The notes under the pieces: generated by a model
Database searches by the model: none
The model's input: only the letters and a program-made list of their open reading frames with translations
What the model was told of the DNA's origin: nothing
DNA from: Hygrophila difformis
Taxonomy: Eukaryota > Streptophyta > Magnoliopsida > Lamiales > Acanthaceae
Assembly (NCBI GenBank): GCA_030278955.1
Contig: JAOANR010000014.1
Coordinates: forward strand, 28,533,453 to 28,597,452
Direction of reading: 5' to 3'
Length of the DNA: 64,000 nucleotides
Position numbers and translations under genes: made by a program
Shown: positions 22,285 through 32,453 of the stretch, piece by piece
Numbering within the stretch: the first letter of the stretch is position 1
Layout of the letters: each line of letters opens with the position of its first letter

Positions 22285-23028
22285 ATTTCATCCCTTCCCC
22301 TTCCGGAATTCCTCCCAACTTCCTCTCAAATCCGTCCTCTCGTGCTCAGATTCTCCTAGTTCCGACTTCGATTTCTCTTTGGGAAGTATGTATCTTCTAT
22401 TTTCACTTGCCAATTTCAAGTTTTACGCCTTGATTTGTTAGAATTTGGTTGAATTGTGAAATTAGGGTTTGGCATATAAATTGGGGATTTGTAATTTTCG
22501 GCTTAATTCTTGCGAATTAGTGAGTTTATATAGTACTTTAGTGCCACTTCTATTGTTTAGGAAGTATTGGTGTGATATATACATACCTACATTGTGGGAT
22601 TTCTTGTTAGAATTTGGATTTTTTTTTTTTGGGAAAATATGGAGTTTTCGATTTTGTCGGTATTGTTGGTATGAAAGTGGGTGCATTAGTATTGTTTGTC
22701 GACACCTTGTGATTATGGGACGTTGTTTAAGTAATTGTGTGGTTTTGTGGTTAGTTGCCATGTGTTTACAAGCAAATTTTTGAACTTAATTTATTGCGCC
22801 CATAAGGTGTTCGACGAAATGTCACAATGGGTTTTTGAATTTGTTTGGGCACATTCCTTGGTTTGATTTTCTCCCAATATGTATTGGTAAACTATTGGGT
22901 CTGAAACCCTATTGGATTTTCCCCGTTGGAACTTTATATTTATAATGTCTCTATGTATTTTTTTTTTTTTGCTTGTAAATTAATGTCTTGAAGATTAGCT
23001 TTACCATTTGATATTGGGTGCTCGCAGG

Positions 23029-24353
23029 ATGTTGCTTTTCCTGTGGTTCATCTTGGCGTTCCTTATGGTCCTTCGGGGGGCCAAGAGACGGGCTACTCGA
23101 CGTGATGCAGCCGGCCCTAGCACTGCCGCTCCGGTGATGCCGGATAGTGACGACAGTGAGTCCGAGGAGGACGAGGAGCGGTTGCTGAGGCTCAGGGATC
23201 TCCCTGACGAGGTGCGTCCTCACCGGCATGATAGGTTCCGTTTCTCGACGATGGCCGCCCAGGACTTCTATTTCGACGAGCTTCGTCGAAAGAGGGCTTA
23301 TGTCCCCGAGCGAGGCTTGTTCCCCGATCATATGGGTGATGACCGGATCAGTGCAGTTTTGGGGCATCTCCAGTGGACTGGTCTTGCACGTCATCCTGAG
23401 GGCGTTGCCTCCGGCTATCTAGCCATGGAGGTTATCGCCAACATCAGCGGTCTTGGGGTAGACGACGACCTTTCTCGAGTCTGGGTTCGTGGTCGCTACT
23501 TAGACTTCAGTGCTCGGGCGATCAACATCTATTTCGCCCTTCCAAATGATGGCGCGTTCCGACCACAGCCAGAGGGTCGGGTTTATGCTCCTGCCTGGGG
23601 TTTCCTGTGTACCGAGGTACCTCCGCGGACTGGGTACCCTCACGAGCTGCGACTGACGTCTTTAGATGCTCCTTGGCGTGTACTCGCTCAGCTTTGGTTA
23701 GGACGCATCCGACCGATCACCCGGAGTCATCGTCATAGATCATGTCTTTGAGACTATTTGCTTTTATCGCACGGGGCGGTCGAGTAAATGTTGGCGCTTG
23801 CATTGCGGATAACTTGAGGGGTTTACGACGGGGGCGAGGGAGTAGGGTGATCACTCACGCACACCTCATTTGTGGGCTATGCGCTGCCCAGGGGATCTGC
23901 ACGTCTCCCGAGATGGACCCCTATCCTTTAGCTCCAGGTGAGCACTACCGTATTCCGTCTTATGCCGCCCGGCGCAGCACTTTGCGTCGTGGAGCGCCTC
24001 GGGCTATACTGCGCCCGCAGCCTGAGGATGGTGGTTTGATCTTAGTTGTTCCTCCAGAGCGGCCACCTCCTCCTCCCGTGGTTCCACAGCAGGGTGTGGT
24101 TCCACCGCAGGGTCAGGACATGACGCAGATGCTCCAGATGATGCAGGAGATGCGTGTCAGTATAGATGCCGGGTTTGCAGCTGGGCAGGCTCGCTACGAC
24201 GCCTTGGATGCTAGGATGGATCTCTATCAGGATCGTATGGACACGCTCACTGTGAGACAGGCGGAGCAGCAGGCCACCTTGACGGACATGTACGCCTACA
24301 TGCGTCAGATGGATGACTACATGCGTCGCCAGTTCCCTTCTCCTGATCAGTGA
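23029..24353 (+). pseudogene. Plant-transposon-associated ORF (antisense to Gypsy-B), frameshifted
   Basis: The frame starts after a plausible acceptor (CTCGCAG) at ATG 23029, or at ATG 23065 (MVLRGAKRRATRRDAAG). It has an acidic low-complexity region (SDDSESEEDEERLLRLRDLP), then RFRFSTMAAQDFYFDELRRK and VPERGLFPDHMGDDRI, then near 23735 changes frame and continues RGGRVNVGACIADNLRGL ... VITHAHLICGLCAAQGI. The C terminus is a predicted coiled coil (MTQMLQMMQEMRVSIDAGFA to the end). The layout matches the 'putative plant transposon protein' domain common in plant genomes and often carried, sometimes antisense, by gypsy elements; this match is from memory of the family. Its biochemical role is unknown. 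Whether the frame change is a mutation or a missed intron cannot be told here. Confidence 0.65.
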
Positions 24354-24676
24354 CTTTATGTTTCCTGTTTTATGTTTTATCTAGACTCGTGTCAAAAGCG
24401 GCTGGTTTAGTGTTTCCCATTTGTGTTTTCAGTTAGACTCGGTTTGGTATCTCTCTTAAGATGTAGTACTGACGTTCCTAGGATTCTGTGTATGTCTCTG
24501 TTATGCACTGCATGGTTTGATGCATCGTGTGCTTTTACGATTCCAAGTTTTTTTTTTTCCTTCGGGCTAAGAATTTCAAAAAAAAAATAAAATCAACTTG
24601 CATTTTATTCCTTTACAAGAAATTTAATACAAGTAATAAGATGCGCAAAATAAATGTACTATCTAAGACAAAGTAT

Positions 24677-25276
24677 CTAAATGATCTCTGCATCCTCCGG
24701 CAGAGTAGTGGAATCTTCCATTGGATCATCCTCATCAGAGACTTGGCCGGTGCCCAAGGGTCCATGAAACACGGGGGATGGTGGATCGACGGCCTCCGAA
24801 ACTGGTTCCGGTGACTCCTCCAGATGGCTCCCCCTGGGGCTCGGGTTCGGCGACGGCCGGACCATGTGGGGCCAGAGTCCAAGGGTTCCGTAGCGTCCAT
24901 GGATAAGGCCGGGTGGGCTCTCTACTGGGGGTGTTGGGCTTCGTGGTCCCATCAAGTGGTCTTCCACCGGGCTGTATGGTACTACTATGTCAGTGAGGTT
25001 AAGCAGGTCCATCCCTAGATCCTCGACTCTTTCTATCACAGCGTTGCTCCGTTCGGTGAGTTTTTGCACTTGAGTTTCTAAGTCTTTTATGCGATCTTGA
25101 TCAGCGGCTCTCAAGTTCAGGAAGTGCTGAAGGTCAGCTTCCCTTAAGTCTCCCATTTGGTGCAGATTTGCCTCCAAGTGAGCTATACGATTTTTCATTT
25201 GTTGTATGGTTTGTTGGGTGTCAAGGTGAGTGTTCATCATATTGATCATCAACTGCATCATGTCTTGACTAGTCAT
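24677..25276 (-). CDS. Gypsy-B extra coiled-coil ORF
   Basis: 199 residues, start MTSQDMMQLMINMMNTHLDT, coiled coil over about residues 20-90 (QTIQQMKNRIAHLEANLHQM, DRIKDLETQVQKLTERSNAV), then a proline/serine-rich middle and an acidic end (DEDDPMEDSTTLPEDAEII). It is the homologue of the Gypsy-A ORF at 10046-10381, longer by about 88 residues, mostly in the proline-rich part. It lies in sense with Gypsy-B, directly after the leader repeats. It is still open although the pol genes of this element are ruined, which fits either recent loss of pol or selection on this ORF. Confidence 0.72.
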   Translation of the reverse strand: MTSQDMMQLMINMMNTHLDTQQTIQQMKNRIAHLEANLHQMGDLREADLQHFLNLRAADQDRIKDLETQVQKLTERSNAVIERVEDLGMDLLNLTDIVVPYSPVEDHLMGPRSPTPPVESPPGLIHGRYGTLGLWPHMVRPSPNPSPRGSHLEESPEPVSEAVDPPSPVFHGPLGTGQVSDEDDPMEDSTTLPEDAEII

Positions 25277-25284
25277 CTAGCGCA

Positions 25285-25400
25285 AGCAAGAGATCTAAGT
25301 TAATATTCGCCAAGATTCTAAGTTCAATTCGCCAAGATTCTAAGTTCAAGTTTGCCAAGATTCTAAGTTCAATTCGCCAAGATTCTAGGTTCATAGAAGA
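25285..25400 (-). repeat. Gypsy-B leader tandem repeats
   Basis: Four copies of the unit whose + strand core is TTCGCCAAGATTCTAAG, equivalent to the Gypsy-A leader repeat. Confidence 0.88.
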
Positions 25401-25608
25401 GATGCAATATGCAAATGCAAATGATGATTCCCCCCCCCCCAAAAAAAAAATAATTTAATGTGCCATATATATATATATATTTTTCCATGGGTTTGAAAAT
25501 AAAAATTTTCCATGGAAATAATACTTTAAAATTTAAAATAATAGTCAAAATACTAATAATAGTTTAAAAATAATAATGGTTTAAAAATGATAGTTTAAAA
25601 ATAGCCGG

Positions 25609-25620
25609 GCTCTGATACCA
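25609..25620 (-). other. Gypsy-B primer binding site
   Basis: GCTCTGATACCA on the + strand, complement of the initiator tRNA-Met primer site, three bases from the LTR start at 25624. Confidence 0.92.
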
Positions 25621-25623
25621 ACT

Positions 25624-27692
25624 TGTAACACCCCGGTTTTTGGTCACCCAGGTCGGGATGTCATCGCCACATCTCCCTAGTAAGACACGGTTTCTCCGAG
25701 CTTACTAAAGAGATGCAAGGCTAGGTGTTGCAGTATTTAAAACATTTAAATCATTCAAATTAGCCCATACAATATAATTCGAAAATAATAATGTCATAGC
25801 GCAGCGGAAATAATTGTTTTAGTATAGTATCGCAGCGGAAAATATAAATAGGGCCGACATGGCCAAAACACGGGTTAAACAGGCCCGTTCATAATATAGT
25901 CTAGTACGAATTTAAAAGCAAAATAATATTTCCCAAAAACCCCATGCATGAATCGTGCTCACGCATGCTCATTCCACATACTCTGTAAGAAAAGGGATAA
26001 AAATGGTTTGGGTCAGCAAAACTTGCTGAGTAAGTTAACACATGCATGATCGTAGGGTTTAAAAGCCATAAATTTAATAGTTTAATAAAAGCATGATAAT
26101 AGCATAATATTCAATTTAATCTAATCAACTATCCAATAGCATAATATATTTCAGAGTTCTATTTAATAACACATATCGTATGATTTAGAATAATAGCCAT
26201 AATTTAAATAAAGCATTTAAATAATTTAATTGGACAAAAAACCTAATTTAATTTAATTTAAGTTTAATTTAATCTCCCCATTACATCCCAGATTCGGTAT
26301 TTCAAAGTTTCACGATAGCATCGCGATATCAACAAGTTTAGCCGGTAGCCCGGCGGCCGCAACCGTATCAGCCATACCCAGTACCACTCCGGAGCCTCGG
26401 GAAACCCATGTGGATATTCTCGAGAGTGTAGGCTCTATATTTCGCCGTTTTGGCAATATCATATCTCAAGTTTAGCGCGCGGGGTCACCATTGTCCATTA
26501 AGGCACGAAGTGAATCGTTAGGGGCACCCTGCAGAGCACTCACCCCTAATTTTAATTTATCAAGTTTGTAAGGGGATTTAGTTTAAAAAATCTGGCTTCA
26601 ATTATATTTATTTAAAAATAGTATCTCAACTCATTTCAACCCTAAAGGTTAATTCCATGTTTCAACAAGATTTCAAGATTTTGTTTCCGGTAAACCACAG
26701 TTTACTCTAAAATTCGTCTAAAATCAGATTTAATTCCAAAAATTCCAAAATTTCATAACTGACTCAGAAATGTCGAGATCTACAACTTTCGTGTTTTAAC
26801 TTTTTCAGTCCGAGATACCGAAATAGGTCAAAAACACTAATTTTCACAGAACCACAAATCTGTCCGAATTTTATATGTCACAGTCTAAAGATTTCGAATT
26901 CTACCATAGTAATTCAACTCCAAATTTGATGAAATTTTACAGAGATCATTTTAAGACAATTATCTACAACTTTCATGTTCGACCAAAGATCTAAATCGGT
27001 CTCGAACCTATGTCAAAAATGTGATCAAGATCATACCTAAGTTCTGCCAAGAATTTCGAGATCTAGATTCAAGCAGTTCGGTTTTGGTTGGTTTTCACCT
27101 ATAAAACCGTCTTTAAAAATTCTCAAAAATTTACAGTATATAGATCTAAGCCTTAGGAACGTTTTTTGTGTTTTAAGTTTTTCCGTTTGAAGTCGTTTTA
27201 AGGTTCGGAAAAATTCATCAAAACTATTGCGTCGGTAGAAAATATAAGTTGGCATACTTACGAGTTCTTGTTAAATCTTTTAGTTTCGAACGTTTTAAAA
27301 CCTCCAAAAACCATGTAAGAGTTAACTTACTGATTTGTGAACGTCCGGGATGTCTATTTCGGAGGCGTGGCTTCCAGATCACCGTTTCTCCTTTCCGTTC
27401 GTCGGGTTCTACGTTCTAGATCCAATTCAAGGTGTAGAGAGGAAAGAGACGGGGTTAGAATCCGTTTTCGGATTGAAACTAAGAAGAATCTGCTGGACTA
27501 GAACTTACCACACGTCGGAGATCCTTGGTTTTTCGTCCACAGCTGCTGCCTTGGTGTTCAATGCCTCCGTAGACTCCGGGATTTCGACTTGTGTGTGTAG
27601 AGAGTATCGTAGGGTTTTGAAAAAGAGTTTAGGCTTCCGAGGGGGTTTATTTATAGATGTCTAGGTCCTAGGGCGTCCAAAGTCTGACCCTA
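25624..27692 (-). repeat. Gypsy-B 5' LTR, first part
   Basis: Reverse-orientation LTR starting TGTAACACCCCGG, interrupted after CCCTA at 27688-27692 by Gypsy-C. The rest lies at 35364-35876. Confidence 0.94.
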
Positions 27693-30597
27693 TGTAACAC
27701 CCCGGTTTTTGGTCACCCAGGTCGGGGTGTCACCGCCACACCTCCCTAGCAAGACACGGTTTCTCCGAGCTTACTAAAGAGATGCAAGGCTATGGTTTTT
27801 CAGGATTTAAAATATTCAAACAGCCCGTTCATATATAATTTAAAAATAATACATCAAGGTTGCAGCGGAAAATAATATTTACATAAGTACAATGCAGCGG
27901 AATTTAGATATAGGGCCAACATGGCCTAATCACGGGTTAAACAGGCCCGTTCATGCAAGATCTAGTCTAATACAAAAAAATTCAAAATAATATATCATCC
28001 CAAGCTTCCCGTGTATGCATATGACGATGCATAATTCTCAACTCTGGAAGGAAAGAAATAAAAATGGTTTTGGTCAGCACTATGTGCTGAGTAAGTTAAC
28101 ACATACAAGATTATGAGGTTTCAAAGCCTTTGTTTAAATTTAATGAAAACATGTGCATAATTTAAATAATTCATGTAATCGCATAATTTAGAAATATGGA
28201 TTCATAAGATCATCATATAGCTTGCAACGTAATTAAATAAATTGCCATAAATTTAACAACACAATTTAATACAGCTCTAATTTGGAATTCTCGCAACTTC
28301 TCGTTTCATATCTCTTACAGATCACCACCGCTAGGGCTCTTATGTCCGCCAGCCTTACGCCTGGGCTCTTATGTCCACAGGTATCATGGTCGATCCAGAT
28401 CTTTTAATTAGAGTTAATCCGTCTGCTAGACATACGATCACTGTTTCGCTAGGGCTCTTACGTCAACCTAGACATACACTTGGGCTCTTATGTCCCAAGC
28501 CGCAGAGAACATTGACAGTATCTAGCTTAGTCATAACCCGCAATATATTTTAATCTTCTCGTTTCGTATATCGTATGTCAAAGTATTTCTATCCGTTTCA
28601 ACCTCAAAGGTTAATTCCATGTTTCATCAAGATTTCAAAATTTCGTTTCGGTAAATCACAGTTTACTCTAAAATTCGTTAAAAATCAGATTTAATTTCAA
28701 AAATTCCAAAATTTCATGACTGACTCCAAAACGTCGAGATCTACAACTTTCGTGTTTTAACTTTTTCAATCCGAGATACCTAAACAGGTCAAAAACACTA
28801 ATTTTCACAGAAGTACTGTTCTGTCCGAATTTCATATAACTCAGTTTAAAGATTTCGAATTCTACCATAGCAATTCAACTCCAAATTTAATGAAATTTTA
28901 CAGAGATCATCTTAAGACAATTATCTACAACTTTCATGTTCGGCTAAAGATCTAATTCGGCCTAGAACCTATGTCAAAAACGTCAACAAGTTCGAATCTA
29001 TGTTCTGTCAAGAACTTCAAGATCTAAGTTTCAGCAGTTCGGTTTGGGGTGGATTTCTTATATCAAATCATCATGAAAAATTCTGAAATTTCATGGAGGT
29101 GTTCTTAACATATAGATCTATAACTCTTATGTTCAATGCCAAGCCTAGATCGGTCTAGATCTAAGGTAGAAATCACCAACAAGTTCGAATAAGGAATCTA
29201 TCATCGTTTCAAGATTTAAATCTAAAGCAGGCTCGTTTACGATCAGTTTCGGATATCAAAACATGATGAAAAATTATGAAATTTTTACAGAAGCTAGATC
29301 TATGTCTTAGGAATGTTTTTCGTGTTTTAAGTTTTCTCGTTTGAACACTTTAAGGGGTTCGAATAAATTCGACAAAAACGCTGCGCCGGTGTAGACAGAT
29401 TTTAGATAGGGTTCCATTACATCTATATGTTCGAATCTTTTAACAACCCAAAACCAAAGCAAGCGTTAACTTACAGATTATTGAGTGTCCGGGATCGTCG
29501 ATTCGGAGGCGTGGCTTCCCGTCCTCCGTTTATCCTCTCCGTTTGTCGGGTTCTTCGCTCTCGATACGGATCGGGGGTTTGGAATAGAAAAAGATCGAAT
29601 TTAGGATTCGTTTTTGAATCACATATGGAAAAGAATGGATCAAGGCTTACCACAGCGACGGGGGTCTCCAAATTTCGTCCAAGTCAGTTCCTCCTCTCGG
29701 TGTTGTGCCTCCGACGGCTCCGGGATTAGGGTTTCGACGTATAGAAAGATTTCGTAGGGTTTCGAATGTATTCGGAGCTCTTAGGAGGTCTTATTTATAG
29801 ATATCTAAGACCTAGGGCGTCCAAAATCTGACCCCAAGGGTCTTGGGTCGAGAGATGTTCAACCGAAAGTCGAAAAATCCGCGTTCGGGCGAGAAAATCT
29901 CGCTTGGTTTGTTGCTGCCAGAGTGGCGCGGTCGTGGCGCGGTCTTAGGCCATCAACCGCGCGGCCAGCGCGCCACTCACGCCTGGACTCCGGTCCGGGC
30001 GGGTCGTGCGATCCGTCGCGCTTTTCCTCCTCTCTTTCGGACTTCTATCCCTCTATGTTCCCCGATTCCGATTTCCGGGGTATCTTCGGGCTCCGATTTC
30101 CTATCTTAAATTTATTCGGACCTAAATTTATGTTTGGACTCGAGTTATTGAGTCCATCGATGTCGGGTCCCCGTGTAACCATTTATTCAATTAAATTGCC
30201 TTCGGCTTCCCGGGTTCTCGGAATTTTGTTTCCTTTTTAATTTAATTTCCATTTCTCATCTTCTATGATTCTTTATCCATTTATCATGTTTATTATATTT
30301 ATTTATTTATTTTATTTATTTATTTTATGTTGCAAAATTCTCGGGTATTACAGTCTACCCTCCTTAAGAATCAACTTCGTCCTCGAAGTTGTGTTTCGGC
30401 TTTTCTCGTGCTAAAGTCTTTTGTTTGTTTTATTATTTTGTGACTGAACTTAGAATTAAGACTTCTAAGCTGCCTACGTACCCGATGAAGGGATCAAGCC
30501 ATGACGTAGTTCAAAACAAGTTGAATTTGTTTATTTATGATTTAGGATACATGATATCGAGTCGAACTCCAAAAATAAATTATTACGGGGTATCACA
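27693..30597 (-). repeat. Gypsy-C 3' LTR
   Basis: 2905 bp, + strand ends TGTAACACCCCGG and GGGGTATCACA. Near its right end (30353-30597) it contains the block that is outside the LTR in Gypsy-A and -B. The + strand reads TTTATAGATATC near 29793, the complement of its TATA box. Confidence 0.95.
28333..28495 (-). repeat. Interspersed GGGCTCTTATGTCC motifs in the Gypsy-C 3' LTR
   Basis: Four copies at about 28333, 28362, 28451 (one base different) and 28481. The same set is at 33094-33256 in the partner LTR. It is absent from the Gypsy-A and -B LTRs. Confidence 0.9.
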
Positions 30598-30637
30598 TCC
30601 TCTCCCCCTTAGGACTTCAGTTATGTCCCCATAACTG
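30598..30637 (-). other. Gypsy-C polypurine tract and preceding stem-loop
   Basis: The polypurine tract is the complement of TCCTCTCCCCCTTAGG (30598-30613), adjoining the LTR. Next to it CAGTTATGTCCCCATAACTG (30618-30637) forms a 7-bp stem. Confidence 0.85.
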
Positions 30638-30638
30638 T

Positions 30639-31757
30639 CTACTCATTATTCTCAAGAGGATTCGGGTTTTGGTCTTGTTCCTCGTCACTCTCTCCTTGCC
30701 GAAGGTTTACCAAATCTACTCTCTTTTCGATCGCCTCCTCTGGCGTTCGACATCCACTAGCCTTGTGACCAAGCTTGCCGCACCTACGGCAGGTTCCAGG
30801 CTTCGGGCATTGGCGCACCAGATGTGCATGGTTGCATCGTGGGCAACGTGGTATAACCGCACCACGATTGTCATCTCCCCCATTGTTGAGACCTTTATTC
30901 CCTTTCCTTCGGGATCCATTGTCTTTCCTAGAGTTGTTATTGTTGTCTTTCCGATCCTTCTTCTCAAGTCCTTGCGAGTCCTTGCTCGACTCACCATGTT
31001 CCTTACGCTTCAACTGCTGGATTCGAGCAATTGATACGGCGCGATCGTATATCGTCTGTAGGTTCGGGAATTGTCCTACTGCAAGTATCTCCCGGATACT
31101 AAGGTTCAGACCCATCTCGAATTTCTGAGCCTTGTCAGAGTCGGTTGGTACTATCCTCGCAGCGAATCGTACTAGCTCCTTGAATTTGCTGTAGTACTCT
31201 TGCACGGTTTGCGCACCTTGCTTTAGGTTGATGAATTCCTCGTACTTCGCAGTCTTGGTGCTCAGTGGGTAGAATCTTTCCCTCAAAGCTTCCTTAAGTT
31301 CTTCCCAGGTGTAGGCTTCTCCGTCTTCCACTGAATTCGCTTGGAGATTTTGCCACCACTCATCGGCTTCGCCTCCTAGGTAGTAGGTCACTACGTGTAT
31401 CTTTTCCTCATCAGGGCACTTGATAGCATTCAAGAGCTTGTCAAAGGTACGGATCCATCCTTCCAACTTGGCTGGATCCTCTTGGCCGTCATAATGGGGT
31501 GGGTGGTAAGGGTTCACTAATGCCAAGTAGTTGACTCGGGCTACTGGCGGAGGTACTGTTTGTGTCCTATGCACCTCGGCATTTCCCAATGCTACAAGGA
31601 GTTCCTCTACCGATTTTAAACGCGCTTCCACATTATTGGGCGCTTGAGGCACTTGCTCTCCTAGGTTCTGAGGACTTTCACTGTTGTTGGGCGTGTTGGA
31701 AATGTTAGCGTCAGTGCCGTTTGGACTCACCTTCCTTGGTTTCCTCCTAGGCGCCAT
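30639..31757 (-). CDS. gag: Gypsy-C gag protein
   Basis: An intact 372-residue gag. Basic start MAPRRKPRKVSPNGTD; gag domain about residues 75-245 (PPHYDGQEDPAKLEGWIRTF, YYLGGEADEWWQNLQANSVE, ERFYPLSTKTAKYEEFINLK, QEYYSKFKELVRFAARIVPT). A lysine-rich linker precedes two cysteine-histidine clusters, CPRCNHAHLVRQC and the canonical knuckle CRRCGKLGHKASGC. It ends in an acidic tail. It is the only gene of the element. The stop lies 41 bases from the LTR, directly beside the conserved stem-loop and polypurine tract, so pol was removed cleanly between gag and the 3' end. It should form particles that package the element's RNA in the cytoplasm. Confidence 0.95.
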   Translation of the reverse strand: MAPRRKPRKVSPNGTDANISNTPNNSESPQNLGEQVPQAPNNVEARLKSVEELLVALGNAEVHRTQTVPPPVARVNYLALVNPYHPPHYDGQEDPAKLEGWIRTFDKLLNAIKCPDEEKIHVVTYYLGGEADEWWQNLQANSVEDGEAYTWEELKEALRERFYPLSTKTAKYEEFINLKQGAQTVQEYYSKFKELVRFAARIVPTDSDKAQKFEMGLNLSIREILAVGQFPNLQTIYDRAVSIARIQQLKRKEHGESSKDSQGLEKKDRKDNNNNSRKDNGSRRKGNKGLNNGGDDNRGAVIPRCPRCNHAHLVRQCPKPGTCRRCGKLGHKASGCRTPEEAIEKRVDLVNLRQGESDEEQDQNPNPLENNE

Positions 31758-32089
31758 TTTCTGTTACACGTGTATAGATTAGCTTATCTTGGTTTAGGTA
31801 GATCGCTCGAATGAGACGTTTCGTAAATTTCAAGTTTCAAATTCTCGGATTTGTTGTTTGGAAATCCAAACAAGATTTTTGGAATAAAGAGTGTTTTAAT
31901 AAAACTTGATTTTTATTGTTCCACATGAAGAAGTTTTCTAATTTGTACAAGGGTAGGAATGGCTAAGGTCGAGGATTGTTATGTTTAGGCGAACGCATAG
32001 ATCAATGAGATCTAGAACTAAGGCAAGATCAGTCTCTAGTTATTGTTTCTAGTTCGATGTCATGCCTCAAGATTATATAGGTGTAACAA

Positions 32090-32178
32090 GAGATCTAAGT
32101 TAATTTCGCCAAGATTCTAAGTTCAAATTCGCAAAGATTCTAAGTTAAAATTCGCAAAGATTCTAAGTTCTCTAAAAG
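32090..32178 (-). repeat. Gypsy-C leader repeats
   Basis: Three copies of the unit with + strand core TTCGCMAAGATTCTAAG, reduced in number compared with Gypsy-A and -B. No coiled-coil ORF follows. The sequence from 31758 to 32089 holds no gene. Confidence 0.85.
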
Positions 32179-32378
32179 AGATGCAATATGCAAATGCGAG
32201 TGATGATTTCCCCCCAAAAAAATAATTTACGCACTATATATATATATTTTCCCATGGGGTTTAAAATAAAAATTTCTCCATGGAAATAATACTTTAAAAT
32301 TTAAAATAATAGTCAAAATATTAATAATAGTTTAAAAATAATAATGGTTTAAAACTAATAGTTTAAAAATAGCCGGGC

Positions 32379-32401
32379 TCTGATACCACTTTGGTATCAG
32401 A
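32379..32401 (-). other. Palindromic duplicate of the primer binding site
   Basis: Arms TCTGATACCA and TGGTATCAGA around a 3-base loop: a perfect inverted repeat of the tRNA-complementary sequence, about 50 bases from the true primer site. Confidence 0.93.
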
Positions 32402-32438
32402 TATTTTCTTTAAAATAAATAGCTTTAAAATATTCTGG

Positions 32439-32450
32439 GCTCTGATACCA
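32439..32450 (-). other. Gypsy-C primer binding site
   Basis: GCTCTGATACCA (complement of TGGTATCAGAGC), three bases from the 5' LTR at 32454; initiator tRNA-Met type. Confidence 0.92.
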
Positions 32451-32453
32451 ACT

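Larger units (their letters stand above)
22120..24560 (+). other. Foreign segment replacing gag-RT of Gypsy-B
   Basis: Homology to Gypsy-A stops at about 22119 in RNase H and resumes at about 24560 after the coiled-coil ORF. The segment between has GC-rich hairpins, a putative 5' leader with intron, and an ORF antisense to the host element. I see no target duplication or terminal repeats at its ends, so recombination or template switching is more likely than a simple insertion. Confidence 0.75.

Noticed and set aside
28333..28495. CRISPR-like spaced repeats
   Set aside because: Short 14-bp motifs at irregular spacing inside a plant LTR; not an array.
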